Origin: Acidimicrobiales bacterium
GTDB lineage: Bacteria; Actinomycetota; Acidimicrobiia; Acidimicrobiales; MedAcidi-G1
Length of the DNA stretch: 51,742 nucleotides
Assembly: GCA_014239855.1 (NCBI GenBank)
Contig: JAAZXY010000011.1
Span: forward strand, 1-51,742
Direction: 5' to 3'
Each line of letters opens with the position of its first letter. Within the stretch, counting starts at the first letter, position 1. Below are positions 49,337 to 51,742 of the stretch, piece after piece. The position numbers and the translations under genes are program-made. The notes beneath the pieces were generated by a model. That model ran no database searches, had not been told where the DNA came from, and saw only the letters and a program-made list of their open reading frames with translations.

Positions 49337-51713
49337 GGGCCTCGAGGGCGCCGGATTCGATCAGGGCGCCCACCCGGTCCGGGTCCATGCCCAGATCCTC
49401 GGTGCAGAATCGTCGACTGTGCTCGCCGATGAACGGCGCCTGGGAGATCACCGGTGGTCCCATGCCCGACCCGGTGAAGCACGGGCCGGCCATCACGATG
49501 GACCCGAGACCCTGTTGGTCCACCTGGGCCAGGAAACCCCGTTCGGCGAGGTGCGGGTCCTCCATCTGGTCAATGCAGAACGTCACCTTCCCGGCCGGCA
49601 CCCCCTCGGCCTGGCATCGACCCTGCACCTCGGTCCGGTCCAACGTGGCGGTCCACTCGGCCAGCCGGGCTTCCACCGCCTCCCGGTCGGCCATGCGGCC
49701 CGCGGTGGTGGCCAGTGCGGCATCCCGCGCCCACTCAGGGTCACCCATGGCCCGGCGGAGGCCCTCCCAGTCGTCGTCATCGCGCACGCACACCACGGCC
49801 CAACGCTGCTCGCCTGCACACGGGAAGGTGCCCCATGGCGCACCGTGGGGAGAGGAGTTGCCCCGCGGCCGCACGCTGCCCGGGTCGAGTGCCTCGGCCA
49901 GCAACTCGTCGGCCAACGTGGCCATGAGCGCCTCGACCTGGGCCACCTCGACGTGGGCGCCGGTGGCTCCACGGTCCCGGCCGATCACCGCGGCCAACGC
50001 ACCGAGGGCTCCCAGCCGGCCGGCCAGGTGGTCCGGATGGATGGCGTTACTCCCCGGCGGGCCGTCTCCGTCGTCGAACGCCCAGAGCCAACTCAGGCCG
50101 CCGGTCGTCTGGATGGTCGGTCCGTAACCGGTCCATTCGGCCTGTGGCCCCCGTGACCCCATCAACTGGCTGGACATCATCACGGCATCGGGGTTCATCC
50201 GGTGAACGTCGTCCCAGCCCATCCCCAGGGACGCCATGGTTCCCGTGGAGTTGTTCTCCACCACCACGTCAGCCCAGCCCACCAGGCGGTCCACGACCTC
50301 ACGGGCGTCGGGATGTTTCAGGTCGAGGCCCAGGCAACGCTTGGTGCGGCTCGACGAGGCGAAGGGCCCGCTCATCTCGCCACCCATGATGATGCGGATG
50401 AAGTCCGGGTAGGCGTGGCTCTCGATCTTGACCACGTCGGCGCCGTACTCGGCCAGCATCCGGCCGCATTCCACCCCGACGCCGCCATGGCCGAAATCGG
50501 CCACCCGGAGGCCCCGCAACGGCAGGTCGGCCGCCGGGCCGAGGGGAGATGCCATGGCGAATCGGGGTCCGTCAAAGGCGGCCTCGTGTTCACCGGGCTC
50601 GGGTGCCCGGTGGCGGTGACCGATCCGCACGCCGTCGATCTCCATGGGCCCGGAAACGACCTTCGCATCAACTCCCGGGGAGACTTCGGCGGTGGTGAAG
50701 GTGCCACGGGCCGCAAAGTGCTCGTCGGCCAGGAGGTCGGCCGGCGACAGCAGGGGAGTGGCCACCACGCCGCGTCGTTGAGCCTCACGACAGCCCTCGA
50801 TCATGGGCAGGTCGGCCCAGTGCTCGGCGAACAGCGGATTGATGACGTCGGTGTTCCTGAGGCGGTTGACGTAGTCGGCCCAGTAGTCGTCAGCGAAGGC
50901 TTCGGGCGAGCCCATCCACTCCCACAGGGCACGCCACTGGCCGGGCGCCATGACCACGCACCGGACCTTTCCGTCGGCGCAGTCGAACGTGGGGTACATC
51001 GGGCTGTCGCCGGATCGCACCTTTGGCGGGGTCGACCCCCGTCGGATGGTGTCGCTCGTGCTGGCCAGGCCCCAGGTGTTCATCTGGGCCACCGCCTCAA
51101 GCGCCGAAACGTCGAGGTGTTGTCCCCCCGCACCACGGCCTCGATGGACGAGGGCGACGAGAACCGCGTAGGCGCCGAGGATTCCCACGGTGTCGCTGGC
51201 GATCGACCCGGGCAGGAGCAGCGGCGGCTTGTCCGGCACCCCACTGAGGGCCTGCCATCCCGAGAGGGCGAACACCACGTCGTCGGTGAACGCCAGGTCC
51301 CGGTCAGGGCCGGTCTGGCCGAAACCGGTGAGCGAGGCCACGATGAGGTCGGGATTGGCGCCCAGGAGCACGTCCGGACCGAGGCCCAGATCGTCCAACG
51401 TCCCCGGGGCCCACGATTCGACGACCACGTCGGCCTCGGCCACCAGCGCGAGGAAGGCCTCCCGGTCGGCTTCGGTGGTCGGATCCTGCAGGTCCAGAAC
51501 GGTCGACCGCTTGTTGGCGTTCCGGACCGCGAAGTGGAGCGAGGACCCGTCGGGGCCGAACGGCTCTCGCCGTCGGGACGCCACACCGGCCGACGGCTCG
51601 ATTCTCAGGACGTCGGCACCGAAGTCGGCCAGCAGGCGACCACAGAGGTCGCCCAGGCCGTCAGTGAGGTCCAGTACCCGCAGGTCGGCGAGTGGACGGT
51701 CGGTGGGACTCAT
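49329..51713 (-). CDS. CaiB/BaiF CoA-transferase, tandem two-domain fusion
   Basis: A 794-aa fusion of two family III CoA-transferase domains. Domain 1 (about 1-380) starts LADLRVLDLTDGLGDLCGRL, and domain 2 (about 395-790) starts LPLRGLRVADFGHGGVGVEC. Each has the K-R-S/K-R-C substrate loop and a catalytic-position Asp: D174 in GSIASDTVG and D561 in NAIHPDHLAG. The family transfers CoA between carboxylic acids, normally as interlocked dimers of single-domain chains, so the fusion may be a built-in dimer. It heads a leftward unit with the TylF gene, overlapping by 8 bp. Confidence 0.9.
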   Translation of the reverse strand: MSPTDRPLADLRVLDLTDGLGDLCGRLLADFGADVLRIEPSAGVASRRREPFGPDGSSLHFAVRNANKRSTVLDLQDPTTEADREAFLALVAEADVVVESWAPGTLDDLGLGPDVLLGANPDLIVASLTGFGQTGPDRDLAFTDDVVFALSGWQALSGVPDKPPLLLPGSIASDTVGILGAYAVLVALVHRGRGAGGQHLDVSALEAVAQMNTWGLASTSDTIRRGSTPPKVRSGDSPMYPTFDCADGKVRCVVMAPGQWRALWEWMGSPEAFADDYWADYVNRLRNTDVINPLFAEHWADLPMIEGCREAQRRGVVATPLLSPADLLADEHFAARGTFTTAEVSPGVDAKVVSGPMEIDGVRIGHRHRAPEPGEHEAAFDGPRFAMASPLGPAADLPLRGLRVADFGHGGVGVECGRMLAEYGADVVKIESHAYPDFIRIIMGGEMSGPFASSSRTKRCLGLDLKHPDAREVVDRLVGWADVVVENNSTGTMASLGMGWDDVHRMNPDAVMMSSQLMGSRGPQAEWTGYGPTIQTTGGLSWLWAFDDGDGPPGSNAIHPDHLAGRLGALGALAAVIGRDRGATGAHVEVAQVEALMATLADELLAEALDPGSVRPRGNSSPHGAPWGTFPCAGEQRWAVVCVRDDDDWEGLRRAMGDPEWARDAALATTAGRMADREAVEARLAEWTATLDRTEVQGRCQAEGVPAGKVTFCIDQMEDPHLAERGFLAQVDQQGLGSIVMAGPCFTGSGMGPPVISQAPFIGEHSRRFCTEDLGMDPDRVGALIESGALEALD

Positions 51714-51742
51714 CCGCGATGGTTTACCACCTGCCCCCGATC

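Overview
This window looks like a high-GC chromosomal segment from an actinobacterium, most plausibly an uncultured marine or aquatic member of class Acidimicrobiia. That placement is inferred from gene content: a DUF222/HNH endonuclease, a deazaflavin (F420)-type nitroreductase, menaquinone synthesis (MenB), and many CaiB, crotonase, SDR, TauD and sulfatase genes. It also fits the GC-rich coding, frequent GTG starts and ATGA/GTGA overlaps. I see no rRNA, tRNA, CRISPR array or intact insertion sequence. Coding density is very high, and no gene-free stretch exceeds about 190 bp.

Layout. At 1-574 there is the end of a sterol desaturase/fatty acid hydroxylase gene. At 617-6511 (+) lie a sulfatase with a C-terminal sugar-binding-like domain, an M20 peptidase, a hot-dog thioesterase and an amidohydrolase. 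At 6536-11596 (-) lie a second sulfatase, an alpha/beta hydrolase with an Asp nucleophile, a zinc alcohol dehydrogenase, an SDR and a crotonase. At 11671-23520 are a deazaflavin oxidoreductase, a TauD + SMP-30 pair, an MFS + FAD monooxygenase + YCII set, an alpha/beta hydrolase, an Old Yellow Enzyme, a MarR + TauD + 524-aa unknown operon, and a divergent GlpD-like FAD enzyme. At 27703-37430 (-) is a methylated-amine island: a Rieske oxygenase, complete soxBDAG (heterotetrameric sarcosine oxidase), an amidase, a 4HBT thioesterase and an MFS transporter, with a divergent LysR gene at 37534. At 38582-41010 are upp, a polysaccharide deacetylase and a PlsC-like acyltransferase. At 41018-51713 are a metal-type ABC ATPase with a His-rich tail behind a Zur-like box, a third TauD, a flavodoxin-like protein, menB, SRPBCC + a third sulfatase, DUF222-HNH, two methyltransferases and a tandem-domain CaiB fusion.

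The most unusual part is 23538-27675. Five consecutive paralogues of an unrecognised ~210-aa, internally duplicated protein family lie head to tail, followed by a shorter possible relative. Copies 1 and 5 are each preceded by the same spaced upstream element. Copy 3 has ATT where its siblings have ATG, and copy 5 carries an in-frame amber codon at codon 33. This looks like a locally expanding and decaying gene family of unknown function.

As a whole the window reads as scavenging and catabolism of organic matter: sulfate esters, methylated amines, acyl-CoA intermediates and substrates of 2-oxoglutarate/Fe dioxygenases. A few housekeeping genes (upp, menB) are mixed in. Specific substrates are inference only.
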